64,000 bases of DNA from Rhizobium sp. ICMP 5592 (GCF_009498525.1 NZ_QSNT01000002.1:992001-1056000), one strand, 5' to 3'. Positions 28,886-38,025 are shown, counted from the first letter of the stretch. The notes: generated by a model not told the origin, from the letters alone. Numbers and translations are program-made.

Positions 28886-29587
28886 TCAATCCCGCAGCCG
28901 CAGTTCGTCGGTCTGCATCTGCATCGATCCGAGCGTTTCGAGGAAGCTCATGCCGAGCAGGCTCTGATCGAGCTTGCCTTCCTCGGCGACGGTCGCCTTG
29001 ACATCGCGGCGCACGATCGGGCCGATGGCGACGGAGCCGAGCTCGACGGGGGCGGCTCTTGCCCGGCCGTTCGCGGTGATCATGGTCATGGAATAGGTGA
29101 GGTTTTCCGGGATGATGCCGACACGTTCGGCGTCATCTCGCGATAATGCGATTGAGCTGGCGCCGGTGTCGACGAGCATGTCGATCGGCTGGCCGTTGAC
29201 CATCACTTGGGCCTGGAAATGGCCATTCGAGAGCTTGTGGAGAATAACCTCCTGGCCGCCTTCGCTGGTCGTAACAACGACGGCATGTCCGGGCACCAGG
29301 CCGGCAAACAGCCGGCTGCCGACTTCCTGGGCGTCGCGCCGGTAAACATAGGCGGTCGCCAGCGCCATGATGATCACCAGCCAGACCAGCAGATTGCGCG
29401 CCGACTGGCTGACGGTTCGGCGGCTTGCCCAGATGCCCGCGGCCATCGTCAGCGAAAGGGGCAGCAGATAGACAATGCGGGCAAAATCGTCATTGGGCAT
29501 GCCGAAGGTCATGCCGCTATTGTTGTTGAAGAGCAGAAGCGCGAGACCGATGCCGATAATGGCGAGGGCGATGTTCAGTCGGTTCAT
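28886..29587 (-). CDS. Membrane-anchored retropepsin-like aspartic protease (TIGR02281 type)
   Basis: 233 aa. Three hydrophobic helices (residues 5-22, 37-55, 67-84) precede a single retropepsin-like domain with the catalytic DTGAS in MLVDTGASSIALS and the LLGMSFLETL end. Retroviral-type proteases work as dimers. The start overlaps the DUF1289 stop by 4 bp, and cobS lies upstream. This cobS-DUF1289-protease order is, to my knowledge, common in rhizobia, but its purpose is unknown. Confidence 0.88.
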   Translation of the reverse strand: MNRLNIALAIIGIGLALLLFNNNSGMTFGMPNDDFARIVYLLPLSLTMAAGIWASRRTVSQSARNLLVWLVIIMALATAYVYRRDAQEVGSRLFAGLVPGHAVVVTTSEGGQEVILHKLSNGHFQAQVMVNGQPIDMLVDTGASSIALSRDDAERVGIIPENLTYSMTMITANGRARAAPVELGSVAIGPIVRRDVKATVAEEGKLDQSLLGMSFLETLGSMQMQTDELRLRD

Positions 29588-29805
29588 ACGGCGCTGCGCT
29601 CCCGCGCCAGCCGCTGGCGCCGGGTTTCCCGACGTGGCTTACGCTCGACGGTCGCGAGACGCTCCGGCAGGACCTGCATGATGTCAAAGCGTTCGGCGTC
29701 GCTATAGGTCATCCATCCGCCGATTTCCTCGCGCGTGCGCCCGCAGCCGAAGCAATAGCCGGTGTTCAAATCGATGGAACAGACAAGAATGCAAGGTGTT
29801 AGCAT
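29584..29805 (-). CDS. DUF1289 family protein
   Basis: 73 aa. Four cysteines in CILVCSIDLNTGYCFGCGRT could hold a metal or iron-sulfur centre, followed by EEIGGWMTYSDAER and a very basic tail. The start MLTPCILVC gives the usual family length; the frame extends upstream into cobS without meaning. It lies 19 bp after cobS and overlaps the protease gene by 4 bp. Confidence 0.87.
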   Translation of the reverse strand: MLTPCILVCSIDLNTGYCFGCGRTREEIGGWMTYSDAERFDIMQVLPERLATVERKPRRETRRQRLARERSAV

Positions 29806-29824
29806 GAGATCATATATCGATGCT

Positions 29825-30607
29825 TCAGACGCACATGGCAAGGGTGCAGAAAGCGGCGATCTCGCAAATCTGCTGCGCGGCGCCGATGGTGTCTCCGGTA
29901 TGGCCGGAAAGCCGGTGACGCACGCGCCGGGTGAAGAGAAATGCCGCCGCTGCGGTGACAAGAAGGCAGAAGACAAAGGCCGGAAGCCTGAGGCTCGGCC
30001 AGAGCAAAAACGCCGAAAGCACCAGCGCGGTGATCAGCGCGATCTGCATGGGGCCATAGTCCGGTTTTCCCGCCGAGGCGGCGACCCCGTCCGGCTTGGC
30101 CGCCGGCAGAACATACCAGTGCCAGACCATGGCGCCGCGGCTCAAGACGGCGGCGGCCGGGATGGTCAGCGCCGCGTCGAAGGGAGCGAGGCCGCGACCT
30201 ATGGTGGCAAGGGCGGCAGCGCGGAGCCCGAAGGAAAGGATCAGCGCCACCGCGCCATAGGTACCGATGCGGCTGTCCTTCATGATGGCAAGCGCCCGGT
30301 CGCGATCCTTGCCTCCGCCCAGGCCATCGGCGGTATCGCTGAGGCCATCTTCATGCAGCGCGCCGGTCGCTACTGTCTGGACGGCGAGCGCCAGGAGTGC
30401 CGCCACCAGCGGATCGGCGTCGAAGGCCAACAGCATGCCGAAGACGATTGCGGCGGGCAGGGTGATCAGCAGGCCGGCGAAGGGAAAGGCGCGCGAGACG
30501 CGGTCAAGCTTGCCGTCATCGCCCTCGAAGAAGGACGCGGGCACGGGAATGCGGCTCAAGAAAGCTACGGCGCGGGCGATATCGCCTGTATATTCCCGAA
30601 TATTCAT
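29825..30607 (-). CDS. cobS: Adenosylcobinamide-GDP ribazoletransferase CobS
   Basis: Inner-membrane cobalamin synthase that joins AdoCbi-GDP and alpha-ribazole in the last step of the nucleotide loop pathway. 260 aa with about six hydrophobic segments. FLSRIPVP near the start and the conserved [18 protein letters not shown] loop with following KDSRIGTYG are decisive. Divergent from cobT, whose product supplies its substrate. No B12 riboswitch is evident in the 124-bp spacer. Confidence 0.95.
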   Translation of the reverse strand: MNIREYTGDIARAVAFLSRIPVPASFFEGDDGKLDRVSRAFPFAGLLITLPAAIVFGMLLAFDADPLVAALLALAVQTVATGALHEDGLSDTADGLGGGKDRDRALAIMKDSRIGTYGAVALILSFGLRAAALATIGRGLAPFDAALTIPAAAVLSRGAMVWHWYVLPAAKPDGVAASAGKPDYGPMQIALITALVLSAFLLWPSLRLPAFVFCLLVTAAAAFLFTRRVRHRLSGHTGDTIGAAQQICEIAAFCTLAMCV

Positions 30608-30731
30608 TCTCGTCCCGTTATTCCCGCGACAGCATCGGGCGTTTTTTGCAGTTGTTCGCGCCCGTGCCGAAGACTAATAGAGTCGCACGCAAAAAACCTG
30701 ATTTGAGACCAAAAGACAAGGAACGGCATTC

Positions 30732-31748
30732 ATGAGCGTTACCGGCCTGCCATTCGATGATTTCCGCACGCTGCTGCGCGACCTTCCAGGCCCGGATCCC
30801 CGAGCGCTGGTGGCGGCGCGCGAGCGCGACGCACAGCTCACCAAGCCGCCGGGCGCGCTCGGCCGCCTCGAGGAGATTGCCTTCTGGCTTGCGGCCTGGA
30901 CCGGCCGCGCGCCCGCTGTCACCCGCCCGCTCGTCGCGATCTTTGCCGGCAATCACGGCGTCACCAAGCAGGGCATCACGCCGTTTCCGCCTTCGGTGAC
31001 GCAGCAGATGGTGGAGAATTTTGCCGCGGGCGGCGCGGCGATCAACCAGATCTGTGTCACCTATGATCTCGGCCTGAAGGTGTTCGATCTGGCGCTCGAT
31101 TACCCGACCGGCGACATTACCGAAGAGCCGGCGCTTTCCGAGCGCGATTGCGCCGCGACCATGGCCTTCGGCATGGAAGCGATTGCGGGCGGTACCGACC
31201 TGCTCTGTATCGGTGAAATGGGCATCGGCAACACCACGATCGCCGCTGCGATTCACTACGCGCTCTATGGCGGCACGGCGGCGGAATGGGTCGGCCCTGG
31301 AACCGGTTCGGAAGGCGAGATGCTGAAGCGCAAGATTGCCGCTGTCGAGAAGGCCGTGGCGCTGCATCGCGAGCATCTCTCCGACCCGCTGGAAGTGCTG
31401 CGCCGCCTCGGCGGCCGCGAGATCGCCGCCATGGCCGGCGCCATTCTCGCCGCCCGCATGGAGCGCATCCCTGTTATCATCGACGGCTATGTGGCAACCG
31501 CCGCCGCATCGATCCTCAAGGCCGCCAATCCGTCTGCTCTTGATCACTGCCTGATCGGCCACGTCTCAGCCGAGCCGGGACATCTGAAAGCGATCGACAA
31601 GCTCGGCAAGACGCCGCTTTTGGCGCTCGGCATGCGGCTCGGCGAGGGCACGGGTGCGGCGCTTGCCGCTGGGATAGTCAAGGCCGCCGCCGCTTGCCAT
31701 TCCGGCATGGCGACTTTTGAGAGCGCTGGCGTCAGCAACAAGCACTGA
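30732..31748 (+). CDS. cobT: Nicotinate-nucleotide-dimethylbenzimidazole phosphoribosyltransferase CobT
   Basis: Makes alpha-ribazole phosphate from DMB and NaMN for the cobalamin lower ligand. 338 aa. Key segments are LTKPPGALGRLEEIA, FAGNHGVTKQGITPFPPSVT, EMGIGNTTIAAA and the catalytic-Glu loop LGMRLGEGTGAALA near the C-terminus. Equivalent to CobU of the Pseudomonas denitrificans naming. Divergent partner of cobS. Confidence 0.95.
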   Translation: MSVTGLPFDDFRTLLRDLPGPDPRALVAARERDAQLTKPPGALGRLEEIAFWLAAWTGRAPAVTRPLVAIFAGNHGVTKQGITPFPPSVTQQMVENFAAGGAAINQICVTYDLGLKVFDLALDYPTGDITEEPALSERDCAATMAFGMEAIAGGTDLLCIGEMGIGNTTIAAAIHYALYGGTAAEWVGPGTGSEGEMLKRKIAAVEKAVALHREHLSDPLEVLRRLGGREIAAMAGAILAARMERIPVIIDGYVATAAASILKAANPSALDHCLIGHVSAEPGHLKAIDKLGKTPLLALGMRLGEGTGAALAAGIVKAAAACHSGMATFESAGVSNKH

Positions 31749-31933
31749 CGGATGAAATTGCGAGGTGCGACGATTGCGCGCCTCGCCTCCAAAATTCCGA
31801 CCGACTTTCGATTTATGTCATAAAGCCGTAACAAATTCTGGGGCCGACTCAGTCGCCGGCTTGCCTTGGGCAAGGCGAGACTGTATTCGCAAGGCAGCTA
31901 AATTGCAGCCAGGACAGTGCAAGCGGGGCAGGA

Positions 31934-32326
31934 ATGGCCGAGTTTTCGAAATCAGCGGTAACCAAGGAAACGGGTATCCGGCACTTTTTTGCCGCTGCCA
32001 GCTATTCCTGGGGCGGTTTTCAGCGCCTGCTGCAGGAATCCGCGTTCCGGCAGGAACTCCTGTTTGCGGCGGTCGCGTTGATCCTGTTGATCGTGGTCGG
32101 TGCAACGCTTGGCGAAATCATGATTGCCGTCGTGCTGTTTCTCGGCGTTTTCGCGGTCGAAGCGATGAACACCGCGGTTGAAGAAGTGATCGACCGGATT
32201 TCGCCCGAGATTTCCAATGTCGGCAAGCACGCGAAGGATCTGGGATCCTTTGCCGTTCTCTGCATGCTCGTCGCGTCCGGCCTCTATGTGCTGTACATCA
32301 TCGGTTACCACCTGTTTTTCCGGTAG
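31934..32326 (+). CDS. dgkA: Diacylglycerol kinase DgkA
   Basis: Small integral-membrane kinase, 130 aa, that phosphorylates diacylglycerol left over from membrane-derived oligosaccharide synthesis. Three helices follow an N-terminal amphipathic part. The active-site stretch EAMNTAVEEVIDRISPE and HAKDLGSFAV are intact. An AGGA element before the ATG is weak but adequate. It converges with the sensor kinase gene 17 bp away. Confidence 0.93.
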   Translation: MAEFSKSAVTKETGIRHFFAAASYSWGGFQRLLQESAFRQELLFAAVALILLIVVGATLGEIMIAVVLFLGVFAVEAMNTAVEEVIDRISPEISNVGKHAKDLGSFAVLCMLVASGLYVLYIIGYHLFFR

Positions 32327-32343
32327 CCGTTACCGCTTGAGCC

Positions 32344-33873
32344 TTAGGCAAAGCTTTTCTTGCGGCGTTCGACCGATGGCGCGTCCTCAACGGCCGGCAG
32401 GCTTTGCAGCACGCGCTTGGCTGGCAGGATGGCTATGACCTCGGTGCCTTCACGCAGCTTGGATTTCAGCATGAACTGACCGTCATGCTTGGCAAGGATC
32501 GCCTGCACGATCGGCAGACCGAGGCCCGTTCCCTGTTCCGCGCTCTTGATGGCGATCGAACCCTGACCAAAGGCGGACAGAACAACCGGTATCTCCTCTT
32601 CGGGAATGCCGGGTCCATTATCCCTGATCGCAACATACTGCCCGCCGCCGGAGGTCCAGCCGACCTTGACGGTGATCTCGCCGCCCTGGGGCGTGAATTT
32701 CACGGCATTGGACAGGAGATTGAGGATGACCTGGCGGATGGATTTCTCGTCGGCCCAGACGGAAGGCAATTGCGGCTCGAACTGCGGCGAGATGGAGATG
32801 TTCTTGCCGCGCGCGCGCAACTGCACCATGCCGATGCAATCCTCCGCGACATCCAGTAGCGAGATCGCTTCTTCGTTCAGCTCGTATTTGCCGGCTTCGA
32901 TGCGTGAGAGATCGAGGATCTCGTTGATCAGATTGAGTAGGTGCTGCCCGGAGCGATGGATATCCGTCGTGTATTCGCGATAGGTGGCATTGTTGAGCGG
33001 TCCCATGACCTCCGCGGACATGACCTCGGAGAAGCCGAGGATGGCGTTCAACGGCGTCCTGAGTTCATGCGACATCGAGGCCAGGAAGCGCGATTTGGCG
33101 AGGTTGGCTTCTTCGGCACGCCGGCGGGCTTCATCCGACATGGATTTGGCGACCTCGAGTTCCGCGATCAGGTCGTCCTTCTCCGATTGGAAGGAGAGGA
33201 TTTTCAGGTTGGACTGAAACATCCGGTTGGTGATGAAAGTGAAGAAGGCCACGGCAACCGTGACAGCTGCGGCAACCGTGATATCGAGTGGGTCGTGGGT
33301 CAACGCCGCCTTGACGGCAAGCGCGACGATTGCCGGGGCGAAGGCGAAGGGCACGGCGCGCGGCAACATGAAATTCGCCATGGTGGTAATACAGATCGCC
33401 ACCAGCAGCGTTGCGCCCTTATAGAGCAGGAAGCTGTCGCCACCGCAGGCAGAGCAGCTGTGCATCGCGAAGAAAGCCCAGCAGAAGCCGATAAGCAACT
33501 GGCCGAGCAACAGGATCTGGCGCCATTTCTTGGCGCGTCCGGCGGTCATCTCATACTTTCTCGCGCGACGGCCGAGCAGCATGTTGGCGGCATGCATCGT
33601 CAGGGTCGGAATGGCCCAGATGAAGATCTGGGCGTCGCGGGTAAGATAAGCGCCGAGGGCTGCAACGATGATCACGAAGATCGGCATGATCGAGGCGCCC
33701 TGCAATAGGGTGTCGACATGCGTCATCATCAATTCGCGGTCGAAACTCCGGCTATGGCCGGATTGCAGGCGCTCGCGCGTCTGCCGCACGGCCTTCGACA
33801 CAGCCCGGTTACGGTGACTGCGTGATCGGTCGACGATGATTTTATCTGTCGATGTGCTGACGCCGGTACTCAT
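32344..33873 (-). CDS. Membrane sensor histidine kinase (PleC/PdhS-like catalytic half)
   Basis: 509 aa. A basic N-terminal cytoplasmic part (1-50) leads to about six membrane helices (residues 58-215) including a CSAC pair at 140-143 that might sense redox or metal. A coiled coil follows (225-258), then HisKA with SHELRTPLNA (His269), and HATPase_c with N-box NLLSNAVKFTP and G-boxes DNGPGIP and GTGLGLP. The HisKA sequence resembles the PleC/DivJ/PdhS group. No response regulator adjoins it, so the partner is unknown. Confidence 0.87.
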   Translation of the reverse strand: MSTGVSTSTDKIIVDRSRSHRNRAVSKAVRQTRERLQSGHSRSFDRELMMTHVDTLLQGASIMPIFVIIVAALGAYLTRDAQIFIWAIPTLTMHAANMLLGRRARKYEMTAGRAKKWRQILLLGQLLIGFCWAFFAMHSCSACGGDSFLLYKGATLLVAICITTMANFMLPRAVPFAFAPAIVALAVKAALTHDPLDITVAAAVTVAVAFFTFITNRMFQSNLKILSFQSEKDDLIAELEVAKSMSDEARRRAEEANLAKSRFLASMSHELRTPLNAILGFSEVMSAEVMGPLNNATYREYTTDIHRSGQHLLNLINEILDLSRIEAGKYELNEEAISLLDVAEDCIGMVQLRARGKNISISPQFEPQLPSVWADEKSIRQVILNLLSNAVKFTPQGGEITVKVGWTSGGGQYVAIRDNGPGIPEEEIPVVLSAFGQGSIAIKSAEQGTGLGLPIVQAILAKHDGQFMLKSKLREGTEVIAILPAKRVLQSLPAVEDAPSVERRKKSFA

Positions 33874-33995
33874 GGTTGCGTTGAAACTTGGCTTGCGGAA
33901 GGCTACAGACTAGCGGTCAAATCTTAAGAAGATGCTGCCTGAAATGTTTTGTTTGCCATCTTTGCCAAGGGTTTGTTCGTGAAGGAGGCAAAAGC

Positions 33996-34568
33996 GTGAC
34001 GCGATCTAGGCGCCTGTTTCGTGACGGCGTAACGACGTTCGCCCTGTTGACGCTACTCGCCTTGCTGGCATTCAAGTTGAACAATCGCCCGGAACTGGTT
34101 CAAACTGGACGATTTTATGTTGTCGATGGGGACACGCTTGCTCAAGGCGCCGAGCGTTTTCGGCTGCGCGGCATCGATGCGCCGGAATATCGGCAGCAGT
34201 GTCAGCGCAATAATGTGAGTTGGGCTTGCGGCGATGAGGCGCGCAGAGCCCTTGATCGGCTTATAAAGACAGGTTCGCCCGAGTGCAGGGGTAGCGAAAA
34301 GGATCGTTACGGCCGGCTGCTGGTCACCTGTAGGGCAGGTGATGTCGACATCAACGCCGCGATGGTCCGCAGCGGCATGGCCGTGTCCTACGGGGGCTAT
34401 TCGGCTGAGGAAGCTCAGGCACGGCAGGCGAAGGCGGGGCTTTGGGCCGGCGAGTTCGAGCGGCCACGCGACTATCGGCGCGAGGAACAGATGGAACATG
34501 CTTCCGGTGGCGACCCGTTTGGCGGGCTGGCCGATTATCTGCGAAAGTTGGTGGGATCGGAGCAATGA
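33996..34568 (+). CDS. Membrane-anchored thermonuclease (SNase) family protein
   Basis: 190 aa. One N-terminal helix (TTFALLTLLALLAF) is followed by a staphylococcal-nuclease fold: VVDGDTL, RLRGIDAPEYRQQC (catalytic Arg) and KDRYGRLLVTC (catalytic Glu position is taken by Asp). Four cysteines may form disulfides in the periplasm. GTG start, with GGAGG 7 nt upstream. ATGA overlap with the next gene. Confidence 0.85.
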   Translation: MTRSRRLFRDGVTTFALLTLLALLAFKLNNRPELVQTGRFYVVDGDTLAQGAERFRLRGIDAPEYRQQCQRNNVSWACGDEARRALDRLIKTGSPECRGSEKDRYGRLLVTCRAGDVDINAAMVRSGMAVSYGGYSAEEAQARQAKAGLWAGEFERPRDYRREEQMEHASGGDPFGGLADYLRKLVGSEQ

Positions 34569-35200
34569 CGATGCCGGGCGATGAGTTGCAGGCACTCCGC
34601 GAGGCGATCGCCGTCTGTCGTATCTGTCGCGACGCACCAATGCGCGGCGAGGCGGATCGGTTGCCGCATGAGCCGAGGCCGGTTGCCGTATTGTCGTCCA
34701 CGGCGCGTATCCTGATCGCCGGGCAGGCGCCGGGGCTGCGCGTTCACGAAAGCGGCCTACCATTCAACGACGCGTCCGGCGACCGGTTGCGGCAATGGCT
34801 GGGCGTCGACCGCGACAGTTTCTACAATCCCGATCACTTCGCCATCGTGCCGATGGGCTTCTGTTTTCCCGGCTATGACGCTGCCGGCAGCGACTTGCCG
34901 CCGCGCAGAGAATGCGCGCCGCTGTGGCGGCAGAAGGCCCTCGATGCCATGCCGCAGGTCGAACTCGTCCTGGCCATCGGGCAATATGCTCAGGTCTGGC
35001 ACCTTGGCGCGGCACGAATGGCGTCGATGACCGAAACTGTTTCGGAATGGCGGCGCTATCTTCTGACCAATCGGTCGCCGGCCGTTCTGCCGCTACCGCA
35101 TCCAAGCTGGCGCAATAGCGGCTGGCTGAAGCGCAATCCCTGGTTCGAGGCGGAGTTGCTGCCGGTGTTGCAAGAACGTGTGAAAATCCTCGTTTCTTGA
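34565..35200 (+). CDS. Uracil-DNA glycosylase family protein
   Basis: 211 aa. The N-terminal CRICRDAPM and ILIAGQAPGLRVHESGLPFN (motif A with GQAPG) place it in the family 4/5-like UDG superfamily. LPLPHPSWRNSGW is the second motif. The Cys-rich N-terminus is shorter than in iron-sulfur UDGs (only CRIC is left), so a cluster is doubtful. It is coupled to the SNase gene by a 4-bp overlap. Uracil excision is inferred from family only. Confidence 0.8.
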   Translation: MTMPGDELQALREAIAVCRICRDAPMRGEADRLPHEPRPVAVLSSTARILIAGQAPGLRVHESGLPFNDASGDRLRQWLGVDRDSFYNPDHFAIVPMGFCFPGYDAAGSDLPPRRECAPLWRQKALDAMPQVELVLAIGQYAQVWHLGAARMASMTETVSEWRRYLLTNRSPAVLPLPHPSWRNSGWLKRNPWFEAELLPVLQERVKILVS

Positions 35201-35266
35201 AACAAATTTCTTTTCTTTCGATAAAAACGCGCTATAGAGGGAATATAATTCGAAAGGGTAGTCGAA

Positions 35267-35755
35267 ATGGATCGTCTTGACCGCAAAATCCTGCGCCTGT
35301 TGCAGGAGGATTCCACTCTGGCCGTGGCAGATCTTGCCAAAAAGGTCGGACTGTCGACGACACCATGCTGGCGCCGCATTCAGAAGATGGAAGAGGATGG
35401 CGTCATTCGCCGCCGCGTAGCGCTGCTTGATCCGGAAAAGGTCAACACCAAGGTCACGGTTTTTGTCTCAATCCGCACCAATAGCCACTCGATCGAATGG
35501 TTGAAGCGCTTTTCCGAAGTGATCGCCGATTTCCCGGAAGTGGTCGAATTTTACCGCATGAGCGGTGATGTCGACTATCTGTTGCGCGTCGTCGTTCCCG
35601 ATATCGCCGCCTATGATGCTTTCTACAAGCGCATGATCGCCAAGATCGAAATCCGCGACGTTTCCTCGGCTTTCGCCATGGAGCGGATCAAGTATTCGAC
35701 GGAATTGCCGTTGGATTATATGCTGCTGGATACCGCGAAGTCGCAGGAGGACTAA
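35267..35755 (+). CDS. Lrp/AsnC family transcriptional regulator
   Basis: 162 aa. N-terminal HTH (LDRKILRLLQEDSTLAVADL, then STTPCWRRIQKMEEDGVI) and C-terminal RAM ligand-binding domain (VEFYRMSGDVDYLLRVVVPD). The leader has CTTTCGA and TCGAAAG arms (35215/35250), which may be an autoregulatory site. The effector amino acid is unknown. Confidence 0.92.
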   Translation: MDRLDRKILRLLQEDSTLAVADLAKKVGLSTTPCWRRIQKMEEDGVIRRRVALLDPEKVNTKVTVFVSIRTNSHSIEWLKRFSEVIADFPEVVEFYRMSGDVDYLLRVVVPDIAAYDAFYKRMIAKIEIRDVSSAFAMERIKYSTELPLDYMLLDTAKSQED

Positions 35756-35780
35756 GCGCCACATTTGCAATGGCGCTTAG
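35752..35780. terminator. Hairpin between convergent lrp-type and dehydrogenase genes
   Basis: CTAAGCGCCA/TGGCGCTTAG form a perfect 10-bp stem with a 9-nt loop. It includes the stop codon of the Lrp gene. No U-tract on either strand, so termination is possible but not certain. Confidence 0.5.
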
Positions 35781-35799
35781 TAAAGAACGGCGGGCTAAA

Positions 35800-36672
35800 T
35801 TACTTTCTGTCGAGCCGCGCCAGCAGCGACGAGGTATCCCAGCGATTGCCGCCCATGGCCTGGACGTCGCCGTAGAACTGGTCGACGAGGGCCGTCAGCG
35901 GCAGCTTGGCCTCGTTGCGGCGGGCTTCCGCCAATACAATACCGAGATCTTTGCGCATCCAGTCGACGGCGAAGCCGAAGTCGTATTTGCCGGCGTTCAT
36001 GGTCTTGTGGCGGTTTTCCATCTGCCAGGAGCCGGCCGCGCCCTTGGAAATGACATCCACGACCTTTTCAATGTCGAGACCGGCCTGCTTGCCAAAATGG
36101 ATGCCTTCCGCGAGGCCTTGAACAATGCCGGCGATGCAGATCTGGTTGATCATCTTGGTGAGCTGGCCTGCGCCGACCGTGCCCATCAGGCCGACCATGC
36201 GGGCATAGGCGTCGATGACAGGCTTAGCCTTCTCGAATACGGCCTCGTCGCCACCGCACATGACGGTCAGCACGCCATTCTCCGCGCCGGCCTGGCCACC
36301 GGAGACGGGGGCATCAATGAAGTCTACGCCTTTTTCCTTGGCCGCCGCATGGAGTTCGCGAGCAACTTCCGCGCTCGCTGTCGTGTTGTCGATCAGGATC
36401 GCACCCGCCTTCATGCCTGAGAGCACGCCGTCCGTGCCGATCGTTACCGAGCGCAGGTCGTCGTCATTGCCGACGCACGTAAAGACGAAATCGGCGCCTT
36501 CGGCCGCAGCGGCGGGGGTGGAGGCAAACTTGCCATCAAATTGCTTGGCCCAGGCTTCCGCCTTGGCGATGGTGCGGTTGTAGACGGTAACGTCGTGGCC
36601 ACCCTTGACCTTTAGATGCCCTGCCATGGGATAGCCCATGACGCCCATGCCGATGAAAGCGACCTTTGCCAT
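35800..36672 (-). CDS. NAD(P)-dependent beta-hydroxyacid dehydrogenase (HIBADH/GarR family)
   Basis: 290 aa. N-terminal Rossmann motif GMGVMGYPMAGHL, substrate motif DAPVSGGQAGAENG, catalytic Lys region GAGQLTKMINQ and the cofactor-end KDLGIVLAEA. These belong to 3-hydroxyisobutyrate dehydrogenase, tartronate semialdehyde reductase and glyoxylate reductase; which one cannot be told. Monocistronic. Confidence 0.9.
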   Translation of the reverse strand: MAKVAFIGMGVMGYPMAGHLKVKGGHDVTVYNRTIAKAEAWAKQFDGKFASTPAAAAEGADFVFTCVGNDDDLRSVTIGTDGVLSGMKAGAILIDNTTASAEVARELHAAAKEKGVDFIDAPVSGGQAGAENGVLTVMCGGDEAVFEKAKPVIDAYARMVGLMGTVGAGQLTKMINQICIAGIVQGLAEGIHFGKQAGLDIEKVVDVISKGAAGSWQMENRHKTMNAGKYDFGFAVDWMRKDLGIVLAEARRNEAKLPLTALVDQFYGDVQAMGGNRWDTSSLLARLDRK

Positions 36673-36847
36673 TCGCGAAACTCCCTTACGAATTTTGACT
36701 GAAGGCTTAGCGGAAAGGCGAGGGGGACGGAAGACCGATTTGTCGGCGAACTTGTCTCGGTTTCATTCCGTTTAGAAGATAATTCCGCGTATTCCTTGTT
36801 TGTCGAAATCGAATTTCGACGCAAGCGCGGAAATTCACAATATCAGA

Positions 36848-36860
36848 TGTCGATATAATC
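36848..36860. promoter_or_regulatory. Shared 13-mer upstream of ssuA
   Basis: TGTCGATATAATC occurs here and again before ssuD (38026-38038), each about 80-85 bp upstream of a start codon. It resembles a -10 element within a longer conserved context, suggesting a second promoter of the same type inside the cluster. Confidence 0.45.
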
Positions 36861-36943
36861 CATGGATTTGCAATTCTTAGAACATCAATAGCAATGCCGG
36901 TGGCAACGGGACCAGTCTCGATCCGGTGGGGAAAGGACTTTTC

Positions 36944-37912
36944 ATGATCTCGCGTAGACAGACACTCAGCCTTCTCGGCGCCACGGCTGCAGCGCTTGCG
37001 CTGCCTTCGATACGGCCGGCGCGCGCTGCCGCCGCAACCACCTTTCGCATAGGCTGGCAGAAGAACGGTGTGCTGGCGCTCGCCAAGCGCAAGGGCTCGC
37101 TGGAAAAGCGGCTTGCCGATCGCGGCATCTCGGTCGAATGGTCCGAATTCACCTCCGGCCCGCCACTTCTGGAGGCACTGGGCGCCGGTGCGCTCGATTT
37201 CGGCGGGACAGGGGACGTGCCGCCGCTCTTCGCGCAGGCCGCCAACGGCAATCTGCTCTATGTGGGCCAGTATTCGGGAAGCCCCGAGGGCTCGGCCATT
37301 CTGGTACGCAAGGATTCGCCGATCCAGACGCTTGCCGACCTCAAGGGCAAGAAATTGGCCTTCAAGCGCGGCTCGAGCGCCCACAATGTCGCTGTCAAAG
37401 CGCTGCGCAAGGGTGGCTTGACCGTGGACGACGTACAGGCGCTCGATCTCGCGCCGCCGGATGCCTCCGCGGCATTCAAGACCGGCGCGATCGATGCCTG
37501 GTCGATTTGGGATCCCTATCTCGCCATCGCTGAAGCCGACCCGGATACTCGTATCCTGACGACGGCGCGGGGCCTGCTCGATTCCTACAGCTATTTTCTG
37601 GGAAATGCCGATTTCACCAAGGACAATGCGCAGGTCATCGTGGATGTGCTCGATGAGCTCGCCAAGGTCGGGACCGCGGCGCAGACCAATCTCGACGATA
37701 CAGTCGCCGCACTTTCGGAGATTACCGGCGTGCCGGCCGACATTACGCGGGTGACGCTGACGCGCCCGGATTTCAATCTTGGCGCCGTCTCGACCATCAC
37801 CGACGCAGCCATCGCCTATCAGCAGGGGCTGGCGGACGAATTTTATGGCCTCGGGATTGTTCCGAAGAAGCTTGCCATTACCGATATCGTCTGGCGGCCG
37901 AAAGCAAGCTGA
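36944..37912 (+). CDS. ssuA: Aliphatic sulfonate ABC transporter substrate-binding protein
   Basis: 322 aa periplasmic receptor for alkanesulfonates. MISRRQTLSLLGATAAALA looks like a twin-arginine (SRRQT) signal. SsuA/NrtA-like features are QKNGVLALAKRKGSLEKRL, GALDFGGTGDVPPLFAQA, and AAFKTGAIDAWSIWDPYL. An AAGGA element lies before the ATG; a GTG start six codons upstream is less likely. It begins the ssu cluster, which frees sulfur from sulfonates when sulfate is scarce. Confidence 0.92.
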   Translation: MISRRQTLSLLGATAAALALPSIRPARAAAATTFRIGWQKNGVLALAKRKGSLEKRLADRGISVEWSEFTSGPPLLEALGAGALDFGGTGDVPPLFAQAANGNLLYVGQYSGSPEGSAILVRKDSPIQTLADLKGKKLAFKRGSSAHNVAVKALRKGGLTVDDVQALDLAPPDASAAFKTGAIDAWSIWDPYLAIAEADPDTRILTTARGLLDSYSYFLGNADFTKDNAQVIVDVLDELAKVGTAAQTNLDDTVAALSEITGVPADITRVTLTRPDFNLGAVSTITDAAIAYQQGLADEFYGLGIVPKKLAITDIVWRPKAS

Positions 37913-37940
37913 GCGACGACGACTTATTCGCTATCACCGA

Positions 37941-38006
37941 GATGGCCCCCGCTCGCAACATGGCGGGTGCGGGCCATCTCGCGGAAAAATATTCCGCGAG
38001 ATGGCC
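37941..38006 (+). promoter_or_regulatory. Competing hairpins between ssuA and ssuD
   Basis: GGCCATCTCGCGGAA (37972-37986) pairs perfectly with the sequence at 37992-38006, giving a 15-bp stem with a 5-nt loop. The GGGCCATC part (37971-37978) also pairs with GATGGCCC at 37941-37948. The two pairings exclude each other, as in an attenuator. No U-tract follows the second stem, so an RNA-processing or REP-like role is also possible. Confidence 0.5.
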
Positions 38007-38025
38007 AACAATAGAAAATCTGCAT

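Noticed and set aside
30608..30731. B12 riboswitch between cobS and cobT
   Set aside because: Only 124 bp, with no B12-box-like conserved sequence and no multi-stem layout.
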